Shown here piece by piece: positions 47,936 to 59,122 of a stretch of DNA of 64,000 nucleotides (positions are counted from its first letter, which is position 1; every line of letters starts with the position of its first letter). A model generated the notes under the pieces. That model was not told the origin of the DNA and did not search any database. It worked only from the letters and a program-made list of their open reading frames with translations. Origin of the DNA: Proteromonas lacertae. Taxonomy: Eukaryota; Sar; Bigyra; Opalinata; Proteromonadidae. Position numbers and translations under genes: made by a program. The DNA is taken from contig NGBS01001161.1 of NCBI GenBank assembly GCA_002245135.1, positions 434,001 to 498,000 of the forward strand, in the 5' to 3' direction.

Positions 47936-48193
47936 AGGAATTATAGGAAATACCTCTCAATACCAGTAAGAAGAAATGTTGTTGTGTTTATATTCATAAA
48001 TATTGTACAGTAATGTTATATTTTCACATGTTACATTTAAAACCTGTAGATAATTTATTTAATTCATAGTATAGTATTATTATTTATTATTAGATTAAAA
48101 TATGAAGAAATCTACTTCAAAAACAACCCAATCAATAACATTATGCTATTATAAATCAATTTTTTGTTATAATTAAAAACAAATACAACTTAT

Positions 48194-49458
48194 TTAAGAT
48201 TTTACATGACTCTTCACACTATACTGCATGAAATCATGTGCAGCTATAACCTCAGCACCTCCTGCATACCTCTAAAATAATATATATATCACAAATATAT
48301 ATACTTTAGCCATATTAACAATCATAGGTATATCGCTTTGCTTATATCTCACAGAAAAATGGTTGAGCAGCAAAGTTCTAGCTTTTATTTTCTTAGCAAA
48401 ATCTGCTGCCATTATTGCAGTAGAATGACCTTTTGAAATAGCATCAACAGTAGCAGAAGATATTGATATTTTATCCAAAGTATTTGGAGAAATTGTACAT
48501 TCATGAATCAAAACATCACAATTTTGAGATAAATTAATCATATTTGATGGATTACAAGTGTCACCTAAAACAACAATATGCCTTCCATCATATCCTGGTG
48601 TCATTACATTAGGATCATTTGGATCTAATACTTGTCCTTTTGGTAAAACGATTTTTTCACCTTTCTATTTACTTTTTATTAATTATTATTATTATATACT
48701 TTTAATTTCTTCAATATTTGATATGGTGGATTATAGCCATTTTTAACTAATTCAACTTTATTATCTTCAATTAAATTCTTAATATTGTCTATTAGAATAT
48801 TACCAGTTATTGGTTTTTCTTTCAATGAATAACCTAGTGTAAATACAGTATGTTTTATTTCACCTGCACATATTTTTGCTGTTGTAGTATCACATACATC
48901 CCAATATCCTTCGCTATTTGGATATACTACACTCACAGCTTTAGGTGTTGATTGTGGGGAATTATGACCTTTCAACCTCAATTCATGAATTCTGAAATTA
49001 GAAGAAAGATCAACTTCAGCATGTGAATCCTGGTAACAATCTTCAATAAATCTGCCTATACCTGTTGGACCATATATATCAATTGGAGGTGAAGCAGATG
49101 GACGAGAATGGCCTATAATCATGATTATTGATAATATTTACACAAAGTATGCATTAATCCTGGTAATCCAAACACATGATCACCATGAAGATGAGTAATA
49201 AAGATTTTATCTATATTTTCGAGGTTTGCAAATGTTTTATTAGAAGACTGCTTAGGATTAGAATCATTTACAAATTTTTTATGTAAATCAAATTGTCTCT
49301 GTGTCCCTTCTCCACAATCAAACAACCATACTCTGGATGAATTGAATCGAATAGCCAATGATGAAACTACACGTAAAAAACAAATTATACAATACCATTC
49401 CTAAGTGCAGTGGGTTTTAATGAAGCTGTGCCGAGAAAAATAATATCTAATGGAATCA
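48194..49458 (-). CDS. tRNase Z, short form (ELAC1-like)
   Basis: Metallo-beta-lactamase fold endonuclease that trims tRNA 3' ends. N-terminus [29 protein letters not shown] followed by [13 protein letters not shown], the metal-binding [74 protein letters not shown] and the terminal [15 protein letters not shown]. All catalytic histidine and aspartate motifs are present. Four exons joined by roughly 29-40 nt introns. At about 360-370 residues it is the short bacterial/organellar type rather than the long ELAC2 type. It is divergent from PDH E2, 135 bp away. The start at 49458 is the first ATG in frame upstream of the conserved FLGT motif. Confidence 0.9.
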
Positions 49459-49593
49459 TACCCGAAATCCAAAATCCGAATGTTTTGATAAAATTCAGGA
49501 AAAACAAAAGCTTCGCTATAGCTATGTTGAATCATTGCATTTTAAGTTCAACAAAAAGAGTACTGTCGTGTATATTACACAATTATTCATTTA
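49459..49593. promoter_or_regulatory. Divergent promoter, tRNase Z / PDH E2
   Basis: 135 bp between the two starts. An open frame crosses it (49410-49631) but runs antisense over the tRNase Z N-terminus and shows no conserved content. Confidence 0.3.
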
Positions 49594-51175
49594 ATGGGAA
49601 GTATGAAACCTATTTTCATAATTATAATTAGATTTTTTTCAAATATTCCTTATTCAATACTCAAAATGCCAGCATTATCTCCTGTATAATATAAATATTA
49701 TTATATTAAAGACAATGTCTAAAGGTAATATCGGTGAATGGCATGTAAAAGAAGGTAGATCATTTGAAACTGGAACAACACTTGTTACAATTGAAACTGA
49801 TAAAGCATCTGTTGATTATGATGCAGATGAAGATGGATATTTAGCAAAGATATTATTGGAAACAGGCACTCAAGATGTTATACTTGGAACACCAATAGCA
49901 GTTACAGTATTGCAATTATGAGTATTATTTAGACTATGGATAAAAGTAAAATCAAAGAATTGCAGAATATAGAATGGAATAAAGAGTTTGAAACTAGTCA
50001 AAATCAACAGAAACAACAACAACAACAAAATTTTAGAGAAGGAGTAAAAGAAAAATTATCCAAAGAAGAAAGAAATACAGAAAGTGAGAATAAGAATAAA
50101 ACCAAAGAAACAAAAAAAGAAAAAGAGCAGAATAATGATAGATTGAAAATCTCTCCTTTAGCTAAAAAAATAAGTAAAGAAAATAGCGTAGATTACAAAA
50201 GAATAAAAGGAACTGGTCCAAATAACAGAATTATAAAGTATTAATATGTAGAGTATATTTCTTCAATAGAGACGATATAGTTAATCATTTAAATAATAAA
50301 AGTGAAAAGATTAGAAATAAAAAAGTTCAACAAAGCAATAGAGAAATTTGGAGTAGTAATAAATATAAAATACCTCACTATTATTTGAACGTAGATATAA
50401 ATCTATCAAATGCATTGAAAGTATATATTATTAAACAATAGTTAAATCACTTATTTAGATTCTTGATAAAATAAATACTTCAATGAAAAGCAATTTAACT
50501 TTAAATAGTTTGTATGTAAAAGCAATAGCTAAAGCATGTTTGAAAGTATATATAACAAACAAATATAGTCTTAATCTTGTATTATGATAGTTTCCTGATG
50601 TGAATTGTTATTGGAATGATGATAATAATACAATCAATCAATATAATAGCATAAACCTTAATTTTTCATCTAAATTCTATGATAGTATATTTTAGTAAAC
50701 CACTACCTTTTAGATGATATATTACCTTTATTATCAAATGCTGACACAATTGGTTTAGATTTGATAGAAAAAATGATTAACAAAATCTCAAAGAAGAGTA
50801 ATGAAGAAGATGGAATTATTCTTAAGAAAGGAATAATGACAATTATGTTTACAGAGTCTCAGTTCACACATATTCCAATTATCAGACATAATCAAGTATT
50901 TGTTATCTTCTTTTTTTATTCATTTAGTCGGCTGCCATAGCAATATCAAATCCACAACAATTAATCTATACTAATAGAGTATTGAATAACAATGAAGAAT
51001 TAAATAAAGATGATTTGTTATTAGGTTTGAAATCTTGTATTACAATGAGTTGTGATCACAGAATAATAGATGGGGCTTTAGGAGCTAATTTTTTGAAAGA
51101 AGTAAAAACGTATAGCTTGATTATGTATATAATATGAATAGATTATGCGAAACTCCAGAGAATTTATTATTTTAA
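49594..51175 (+). CDS. DLAT: Dihydrolipoyl acetyltransferase-like E2 (PDH complex), mitochondrial
   Basis: Lipoyl domain MPALSPTMSKGNIGEWHVKEG...TIETDKASVDYDADEDGYLAKIL with the lipoylated lysine in ETDKAS. A peripheral-subunit binding domain follows (SPLAKKISKENSVDYKRIKGTGPNNRI) after a Q/K-rich linker. The C-terminal acyltransferase domain has YKIPHYYLNVDINL, FPDVNCYW, GIMTIMFTESQF, SNPQQLIYTN and the catalytic CDHRIIDGALGANFL. E2 forms the core of pyruvate dehydrogenase in the mitochondrial matrix. An in-frame ATG at 49594 adds a presequence-like MGSMKPIFIIIIRFFSNIPYS before the lipoyl domain (alternative start 49666). The catalytic domain is diverged but keeps the active histidine. About eight introns of 26-45 nt. 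It converges with MetAP. Confidence 0.88.
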
Positions 51176-51294
51176 TTATACTTTGTCTTTTTTGTTCACA
51201 TTAAAATTCATCATTAATAAAAATCAATTATTCATTATTAAAAAAACTTATTGATTATAAAAATACATTCATAAACAAATACATAATAATATAG

Positions 51295-52306
51295 TTATGT
51301 TAATATTTCAGGACCATTTTCAGTTATTAAAATAGTATGTTCCCATTGAGCAGATCTTTTCCCATCTACTGTTCTAACAGTCCAACCATCTTTATCAACA
51401 ACTACTTCAGGAGATCCTTCACATATCATTGGTTCTATAGTAAATGCAGTATCTAATACAGAATAAACAAATAGAAAATCTTACTTTGTTTTATTACTCC
51501 AGGTTGATCATTTGGAACATGTAAAATAGCAGGATACATATGCATAAATTTCCCAACACCATGACTGCAATAATCAGGAACACTTGAATATCCATTCTTC
51601 ACTGCCTCATTATATATATAAGATCCTAACATATTGTAATTTACACCTGGAAAACATTGTTTTATTGTATTTAACATTATTTGTTTCGTTTTTTCCACTA
51701 ATTTTTTGCTTTCATCATCTGTTTCTCCTATTATAAACATTCTAGAAGAATCACCATTAAATCCTAATAGAATATAATTATATTTATTGTTATATACCAT
51801 CTTTATAAACAACTAAGTCAACATTTACAATATCACCTTTTTGTAATGGACGAGAATCTGGTATTCCATGACAAACTATATCATTTACACTAGTAGCAAT
51901 AGATTTAGGATAACCAGAATAACCTAAACATGTAGGAAATGCACCAAAAGATAATATCTTCTTGTGTACCTACAGAATTAATCAACAATTAATTATACTA
52001 AACTATCTAATTCATCAGTTGTCATTCCTTCTTTTATTACTTCTCCTGCATAATCTAAAACAGCCTTTGTTAAACGACAAGCTTCCCTTAATTTCTTAAT
52101 CTCCTACAAATACATATTCCAATAACATTTTATACTGATGGCTTTAAAATATATGGTTTATTATGAGAATATTCATAATCTCGTTGAGAAATTGGTTCTA
52201 ATGGTCGAGGAATGTTATTTGGAACTGTTAAAACAGGTGAAACTTTCATTAACTTCACTCTGTTTCTAACAATGGTTGAAAAATTTCTAATAGTGCAATG
52301 GAACAT
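51295..52306 (-). CDS. METAP1D: Type I methionine aminopeptidase, mitochondrial type
   Basis: N-terminus [21 protein letters not shown] resembles a mitochondrial presequence. The MetAP core follows: [103 protein letters not shown] and WEHTILITE, covering the two Asp, one His and two Glu metal ligands. It removes initiator methionine from nascent (probably organellar) proteins. No N-terminal zinc-finger region as in cytosolic MetAP1. Four introns, one of which would otherwise read through as [24 protein letters not shown] lies 33 bp upstream on the gene strand. Confidence 0.9.
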
Positions 52307-52338
52307 GAGTAATTTTTGATTTGTTTTAATAGAAATAT

Positions 52339-52347
52339 ATTCGTTTC
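52339..52347 (-). promoter_or_regulatory. GAAACGAAT element upstream of MetAP
   Basis: Exact nonamer on the gene strand, 33 bp before the MetAP start codon. Confidence 0.35.
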
Positions 52348-52474
52348 ATCAAAGTTTTTTTTTTGTAAAACATAAAACAACAATTTTATTAAGTTTCATA
52401 TTACATATACAATACAAAAAAACAAAATTAAAATATTAGAAATATAGAATATAGAATTATATTATATTCACTAT

Positions 52475-54615
52475 TTATCTCCTTGGCGGTAATGGAGGAG
52501 GAGTAGGCGGTAGTGGAGGTGTGGGTCTAGCATAAGCTCCATAATTTGGAGTGTTAAATGCAGGTGCTGTGTTTCTGAGTGGTAATTGAGGTATATAAGG
52601 AGCATTTCTCATTGGTTGAGGAGGTGGGGGTGGTACTCGCGGAAGTGGTTGATTATTCACACGATAATTACCTTGTACACTTCCTACTGCAATTGGAGGA
52701 TAAGATGTTTGAGAATGTGGAGATAAAGAAGGTGGAGTAGGAGGTAATGGAGGTGGTGTTGGTGGAAGAGGAGGAGGTATTGAAGCTACAGGATGAAGTG
52801 GAGTAGGAGGTAACTGAACAGAAGAGTCAGGAACAGATTGTGGTTGTTGAGGTGATGGAGGTGGTGGAAATTGCTGTTGTTGTTGTTCATTCACTTCATT
52901 ATTTGGTTGTGTATCATTATTATTAGTAGTAGTAACAATTGCTGGATTTACAGACATTTCTGCTTCTCTATTTGGTGGTGGGGGTAGTGAAACATTCTGT
53001 TGTTGTTGTTGTTGTTGAACAGATTCTACAGGCATTGTTGGAACAGCGATTGGTATTGGATCATTTATAACTTTTGAGGTAATAACAGGAGGAGATGACA
53101 TTATTGGATTTTGATTATTATTCTGATGAGATGTCTGAGTCGGATTATTTGGTTTCAATGAATTAGAAAAATGAATAGTTCCATCAGCATTGATAATTGA
53201 ATTTATGTCTAATAATGGTGCGCATGGAGCTGCTGGTATATTTATCACTTCATCAGGAGCTTTAAATTCATCAGGAGCTTTAAATTCTTCATTCTCTGGT
53301 TGTAATTGACTATTGGTTGTATTAGTTGTTGTTGTTGTTGTTATGTTATTATTATTACCTAATGACAATGTAGCTGCTGGAATAGGTATTGGTTCAATAT
53401 CATCAATAAGAATTCCATTATCTAATAATATATCAAAAGTTGGTCTTGGAGGAACTACTGGTTCAGGACCATTTGAATTACCAGTAGGTTTAGCTGTAGG
53501 TGGTGGAGGTGGTGGTGGTTTATTCAAAGTTTTTTTTGGTTTTGCTGTTGCACTTGGTATTGGCGGAGGTGGTGCTTTCTTTATTTTTGGACCACATGGA
53601 GGAATTGGTACAGGATCTAATGTATCTGATAATGTACCATATGCATCTAAATTCTCTTGTCCTACTGTTATAATACCAATTGGTTCAGGTGTTTCTGATA
53701 ATGGTTCTATTGTTGATATTAATAATGGAATTGGATGTTGTGCGGTTGATACTAATTGATAAGTAGGTAATTGTGTTTTGTTCAGATTTGGCATTGGTTT
53801 CTCTTGTGGTGGTGGTGGCTTATTCTTATTACCATACATACTTGATTGATACATACCTGTATTATTGTTATTCTGCTCATTCTGTTGCACTAACTCTGGG
53901 AAAAATATTTCTTTTGAACAATCTATGAAATAGGCTAAAATTTCACATGATGTTAAACTATCATAACGTTTTCTACATGCATCTGGATTCTCAAATGAAG
54001 TGGGAGGGAATATTAATGGAGTAAATATCTCAGCAAAATGATAAGATGATCCATTCATTAATTGCTTGTTCAAACAAATACTGAAACATTTAAAGAATAT
54101 GTAACTTTCATCAGATAATATTTTACACCAACTTTGAAGGTTTGCTATATACACGTCTTGACCACGACCCTAGATTTTATATTAATTATGATGATTATAT
54201 ACAGTACTTTTTCTATATATTCGTAATAATTCTTGAAATTGCTCGTAATTTAGAAAAGGTGGATTTTGACGAAGATACATCAACAGAAAATTTGCAATCT
54301 ACAATATATGCTATAAATTATACATCATAAACACTAGATCTTAATAAAGGATTCACTAATCTTTCTGGTGGTAAACCCAAACATCCTGATAATGCATTTA
54401 TCACTGGTTCAGGTAAATCGTCAGGATGTCTACATTAAAATCAAAAATATTATTAATAATACTCGAATAAATCAGGATATTTATGTCCTGGGTATTGTAG
54501 AAACTCAAACATTCCAAATATACCCGTATATTGAAGACCTTAATGATATAGAAGTAAATATACTAATTTTTACAGCTTTAGGTTGTCTAATATTTCTCAT
54601 ACCATGATTCATCAT
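52475..54615 (-). CDS. RhoGAP-like N-terminal domain with long proline-rich tail
   Basis: After joining short exons the first 200 residues read like a divergent RhoGAP helical domain: LPPERLVNPLLRSS, IANFLLMYLRQNPPFLNYEQFQELL, NLQSWCKILSDESYIFFKCF, LMNGSSYHFAEIFTPLIFPP and CEILAYFIDCSKEIFF. The usual GxxR arginine-finger motif is not visible, so GAP activity is doubtful. The remaining roughly 430 residues are Pro/Gln/Asn-rich with poly-Pro runs (KPPPPPPPTAKPTG, PPLPPTPPPLPPRR) suited to SH3, WW or profilin binding. Together this suggests an actin/Rho-signalling adaptor; that is inference. At least four introns in the 5' part (for example GTATATTTAC...CATTAAG, 25 nt). Start chosen at 54615 (MMNHG), with low certainty. 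It ends in TAA. Confidence 0.6.
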
Positions 54616-54735
54616 AGTTTGTGTTTTCTAACCTTGACAAAAACAAAAACCAAAAATTGTGTCAGTGTTTAGATTTTGACCATTTTACATTACCAACCAT
54701 AAAAAAACATCAAATACAGACATATTATTATTAAA

Positions 54736-56141
54736 TTATTCATTCTCTGTAATGTTGTTGTAGCTAACATTCGATACAAAAGAAGGTAAACACAAACACT
54801 TCAAATCTAACTCTTTTGAAACAATTATTGGTATGCTTGCTAGAATTGGCATTATACCATGTATTCCTACTTGATTTTTCATTTTCAACCATAACGAAGA
54901 TATTTCTTTTTTATTTGGATATCTTATTTCAAAATTAACTAAAGGATGAGGATATACGATGAATCTTTTATCAAATATTTCTTTTTTGTTTTTAACTAGT
55001 AATTTTAATGCATTTGATTTTGATGGTGGTGATTTATAAACCAATATAACATCTTTATAAAAACCAATATTACAGTTTTGACATTGAGAATTCTTCTTCT
55101 TCTTCAATGATGAAATTGACTTATATACATGTTCATCAATTGGAGGAAAATCTGCACAACTGATGTATTGTATTATATCTCTTAAAACTAGTTTCATATT
55201 AATATAATAAAAAAATATACTATATTTTAAAATAACTTCATTTTCATCAATTATTTCTGTTGAAATAGAACAATAGAAAAAAGTGTTATTAAAATTACAA
55301 TACTGTTTTATTTTTTCATTTATGGTTAATTGAAGGATTGATGAATATTTTTTGAAGAGTTTAATTGTTTTATTTAATGTTTCATATTGATTATCATTAA
55401 AGGTAGAAACAACAGTTCTGATTCTATTCCTATCATATTTTACATCATAATTGGATTGATCTATTGCATATGGTATTTGATTTTCCTTACAAATATTCAA
55501 TAAATCATTTTTATTAAATAAATAAAGCAGCGGCCTTAGTAGATAACAATTATCAGTTAATAATCTGCATGAAGGTATTGATGATAAACCATAATTACCA
55601 CTATTTCTGTAAAAACGAAATAAAAAAGTTTCAACATTATCATCCATATGATGTGCAAATAAAAAATGAGTTAAATTATAATTTACTGCAGATGATTTTA
55701 GCAAATTATATCTCATTTCTCTTGCTTCTTCTTCTAATTTTGAATGTTTTGGAATTGACTAATAATTAAATATATTTAATATGTTTAATACACCCCAAGG
55801 CGACTTTAATATTTCATGCTCTATTGATAAAGATTTAAGATACTCATGTACCATTACTGCCTCATTATAACTTTCTATAATACCAATAAAATTAAATAGA
55901 TAAAATACCTTTTCTAATACCATGATCAACAGTGAAGCCTTTAATGAAAACTTGGTCTCCATATATTTTATTAATCATATGACATAATGCCATACTATCT
56001 GGTCCTCCAGATACTGCTATTCCCAATTTCACATCATTCATTTCATATTTCTATTTATCTTATGCTCTAATCTCTATTATATACTGTTGAACTTATCAAT
56101 TTTTCAAATATAGGTTTAAATTGCTTTATTTTCAATTGCAT
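54736..56141 (-). CDS. tilS: tRNA(Ile)-lysidine synthase-like protein (TilS)
   Basis: N-type ATP pyrophosphatase: LGIAVSGGPDSMALCHM (PP-loop SGGPDS), FTVDHGIRKESYNEA, LEEEAREMRYNLL, FLFAHHMDDNVETFLFR (the AHH.DD..ET motif), YGLSSIPSCRLLTDNCYLLRPLL and DRNRIRTVVSTF. These are the TilS core motifs; the enzyme changes C34 of tRNA-Ile(CAU) to lysidine so that it decodes AUA. In eukaryotes a nuclear copy would normally serve the organelle. Start MQLKIKQFKPIFEKLISS at 56141; introns of about 34, 34 and 33 nt lie in the 5' half. The C-terminal half, with two Cys residues (SQCQNCNIGF), is less conserved. The AT-rich composition and introns show it is a native nuclear gene. Confidence 0.85.
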
Positions 56142-56227
56142 CAAAAAAATAATCACTAAACATGTCTATTATCCTTGATTATTATATATTTTTTATTATT
56201 TTATTTTTTTAATTTTTATTATTATTA

Positions 56228-57453
56228 TGGTTAAATTATATATTGGGAATCTGCCTAATGATGTTCAACGTCGTGAACTGGAAAATGTATTTGGTCATTA
56301 TGGAAAGATATATACTATCGAGGTTATTAGCAAAGACTATAAACCTGCTTTTGCTTTTCTTGTATAAATCAGTTTCTGGATATAACTTAAAAGGATTTTA
56401 TGGATAGAAGAGATGCTATGGATGCAATTGATGGAGAAGATGGGTACAGTTTATTATTGATTATTATAGACGATTATTTGGAGATAGAAAAATGCTTGTA
56501 ACATTCTCAAAGGACCAAAATGCTCGTGGCAGGTCTAGATCTCGATCTAGATCCAGGGAAAGATCAAGATCAAGAGGTAGATATGGAAGAGACAGTCGTG
56601 ATTTTATTAGACACGAGTTTATATTATAAATATTTTATCTACTCTTTTTTATAATTATCCAATTAACGTATTTCTTATTTACTCCTAGGTCATCTATATA
56701 TGTAATAATGGATCAGTTTTGAATATTATTTTATTTCTCTTTTTTATATTAATATATATGTTCACACATAAACAAATTAACAATTATACTACCCATTCTT
56801 CTCTCTTCTATTCTTTATTATTATATTTTATTTATTTATTCTGGTGGTTATTTATAATAGTTATGATAATTCTCATCATCATTATGATTCAAGAGATGAT
56901 AGAGACAGATATTATGATGAAAGGAGAAGAGGAGGAGGAAATAGAGAAAGAAGAAATGAACCATTTGATAGTCATAATTATAAAAACAGATTCTATGATA
57001 ATTTTGATAATAAAAATGGTAAGAAATATGTTATTAAACATACTGGCAATCCACGAAGGAGTTGTTGGCATGTTGTTGTATCTGGATTGCCTCCTAACTA
57101 TAGTTGGCAAGATTTAAAAGATTTAATGAGAAAAGGAGGAAATGTGATTTATACTGAAGTGAATGGTGTTGAAGGGTATTAATTCTATTTTTTCTTCTTC
57201 TTACTATTATTATTATTAAATTTAATTAGTGATGCAGAATATGAAAATGAGGAACAAATGAATAATGCTATTTCTATATTGAATGGATATAATGTGGAGG
57301 GAAAAACTATTACTGTTGTAAAAGATGTATTATATTCTCTTTTTTTATTATTTATGGAAAATATAGGTTCGATTTACTAATGGAAATAATAATAATAATA
57401 ATAATAATATAGATCATATATCTCCTGGTAGATCAAGAAGTGGATCTATGTAG
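56228..57453 (+). CDS. SRSF1-like SR splicing factor (two RRMs, RS segment between them)
   Basis: RRM1: [26 protein letters not shown]...[19 protein letters not shown] (RNP2 and RNP1 recognisable). Then [17 protein letters not shown], followed by a Gly/Arg/Tyr-rich linker ([17 protein letters not shown]). RRM2: [27 protein letters not shown], with the SWQDLKD heptad diagnostic of SRSF1-type RRM2. It ends [10 protein letters not shown]. It acts in constitutive and alternative splicing. The arginine/serine segment sits between the RRMs rather than at the C-terminus, an unusual order. The intron 56617-56860 (244 nt) is the longest in the window and splits the linker. Other introns are 26-59 nt. 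It ends TAG TAG. Confidence 0.85.
56617..56860 (+). other. 244-nt intron of the SR-protein gene
   Basis: GTTTATATTA...TTATAATAG, joining RHE/D to YDNSHHHYD in frame. It contains a pyrimidine-rich CTTATTTACTCCTAG followed by GTCATCTATATATGTAATAATGG, i.e. an internal potential 3' site and 5' site with stops between, which could form a poison exon. Confidence 0.6.
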
Positions 57454-57590
57454 TAGATTTAAATAAATATATGACAATCTATATTTTTTTTCTTTTCTTT
57501 ACACTTTTTATTATTAATATACACTCCAACAAACATTACAATATAGAAGGAATAATAAATAAATGAAAGAGTAATAACAATAGTATATAA

Positions 57591-58964
57591 TTATGGAGAT
57601 TGTGAGAAATCAGGTAGAACTAACGGATTTTCCTTCTTTCTAAGTACCATTGGAGTTGGTGTAGGTGGTAATCGCTGTAAAGTAGCCATAATAGTCCACA
57701 ATTCTTCAATTCTATTAACAGCGTTATATTTACCATCAGGTTCACATTGATCTACTCTCTTCATATAATCTGCTACTACTAAATCAGCAGCATGTATTCC
57801 AATATTGCATTTATTACGGTTTGATAAGGTTTGATCTCCAGCATTCCAAGATAATATTCTTGCTCTATCAAAATTTTCTATTGCTTCTTCCCTTGTTCCT
57901 ACCATACTTGTTAAACCACCCAACTGCATAAATGCTAAACTTATATTTGTTGGATCTCTAGCAACTGGATCATTCAATGCACCATTTGTAGCTAAACTAT
58001 CACTACAGAAGGACATATATTTCTCTATATAATCTCGAGCTTCATTCAAATCTTCTTCATTTGTGCTTTTTGATAGACTATATCCAAGATTACCACTAGC
58101 AAGACTATTTAAACCGGGATTTTCTACTTCTAATGATATGTCATATGCTTTTCGATGATTTTCAATTGCTTTGTCAAATTCACCTAGTATTCGGTAACTT
58201 AGTCCAATATTACATAGTGCTATCACTTTTCCTATTCTATTATCCTCTTTTGTAGTGGTTTTGTGTAATTCTGAATATTTGATACTTTCACGATATTTGC
58301 CCAATAAGAATAAAGCTACACTTATACAGTTATATCCAATCGCTTCACTCTCTGTATCATTAATTTGTTTGGCTATTTTAATTAGTTTTTTATATTCTTT
58401 GATTGAAGAAACAAAATCTCTTTTATTGTCTAATAACAAGGCTATTTTAAATTGAGCTCGAATTACGCTTTGTGCTTTGCCTGCACGTAATGCTGAATCT
58501 GCAACTAATTTGAAATCTTCTTTGTGTGGGTATTTTTCATCATATTCTCGATTTTCTGATTTACACTTTTCAAATAAATCCATCCATTTTTCTTTAGCTG
58601 TTTTAGATGCTTTGCAAATATGTAATACACGAGGTAGTGCATGATAATATTCTGGTGGTGGTTCATACTATAAAAATTGAATAATAAATTTATTAATACT
58701 TGAGGTGTATTAACATTAACATTAAGTCTTAATCCTCCTGATACAGCTACATCATCTTCACCTGGAGCAAGTGTTGCATTTCTATAAAATTAACTAAATA
58801 TAGTATACCTAATTCCAGTTTTCCATTTTGGTATTTGTCCAGACGGTGGTGCAACTATTCTACCAGTTGTCTTAAGATATTGTAAAGTTCCACTATTTAC
58901 GATTCTAAGAAAGATTAAAACAATGATTATACGATCTAGAAAAAACTGAATCGTTAAAAGGCAT
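57591..58964 (-). CDS. TPR-repeat protein
   Basis: Start MPFNDSVFSRSIVNSGTLQYLKTTGRI at 58964. The N-terminal 80 residues (VAPPSGQIPKWKTGI, APGEDDVAVSGGLRLNVN) are unlike TPR. From EKWMDLFEKCKSENREYDEKYP on it is a helical array with canonical TPRs (IGYNCISVALFLLGKYRESIKYSE, ALCNIGLSYRILGEFDKAIENHRKAYDIS, LAFMQLGGLTSMVGTREEAIENFDRAR). About 425 residues; it ends LPDFSQSP then TAA. Three introns of 27-32 nt in the 5' third. TPR arrays of this type bind peptide partners. A flagellar role is possible given the DRC1 and CFAP57 genes elsewhere in the window, but I see no decisive motif; function unknown. Confidence 0.78.
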
Positions 58965-59122
58965 TATAGATATATTTTTATTTTGTATTTACACTTATAT
59001 CAATCACAATATTAAAAAATTAATAAAACAAGAAACGGAAAGAAGTGGCTTTTATTAGGACTTTGCCACTTTTAAAGACCAAGCTAAACTTGAAAATCAA
59101 CGTATTAACTTTTCCCTTGTTT

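Noticed and set aside
53313-53759. Open frame on + strand, Gly/Val-rich
   Set aside because: Antisense to the proline-rich tail of the RhoGAP-like gene; poly-Gly and poly-Val simply mirror proline and threonine codons.
54736-56141. Bacterial contamination as source of TilS
   Set aside because: The gene has the same short GTAT-type introns and base composition as its neighbours.
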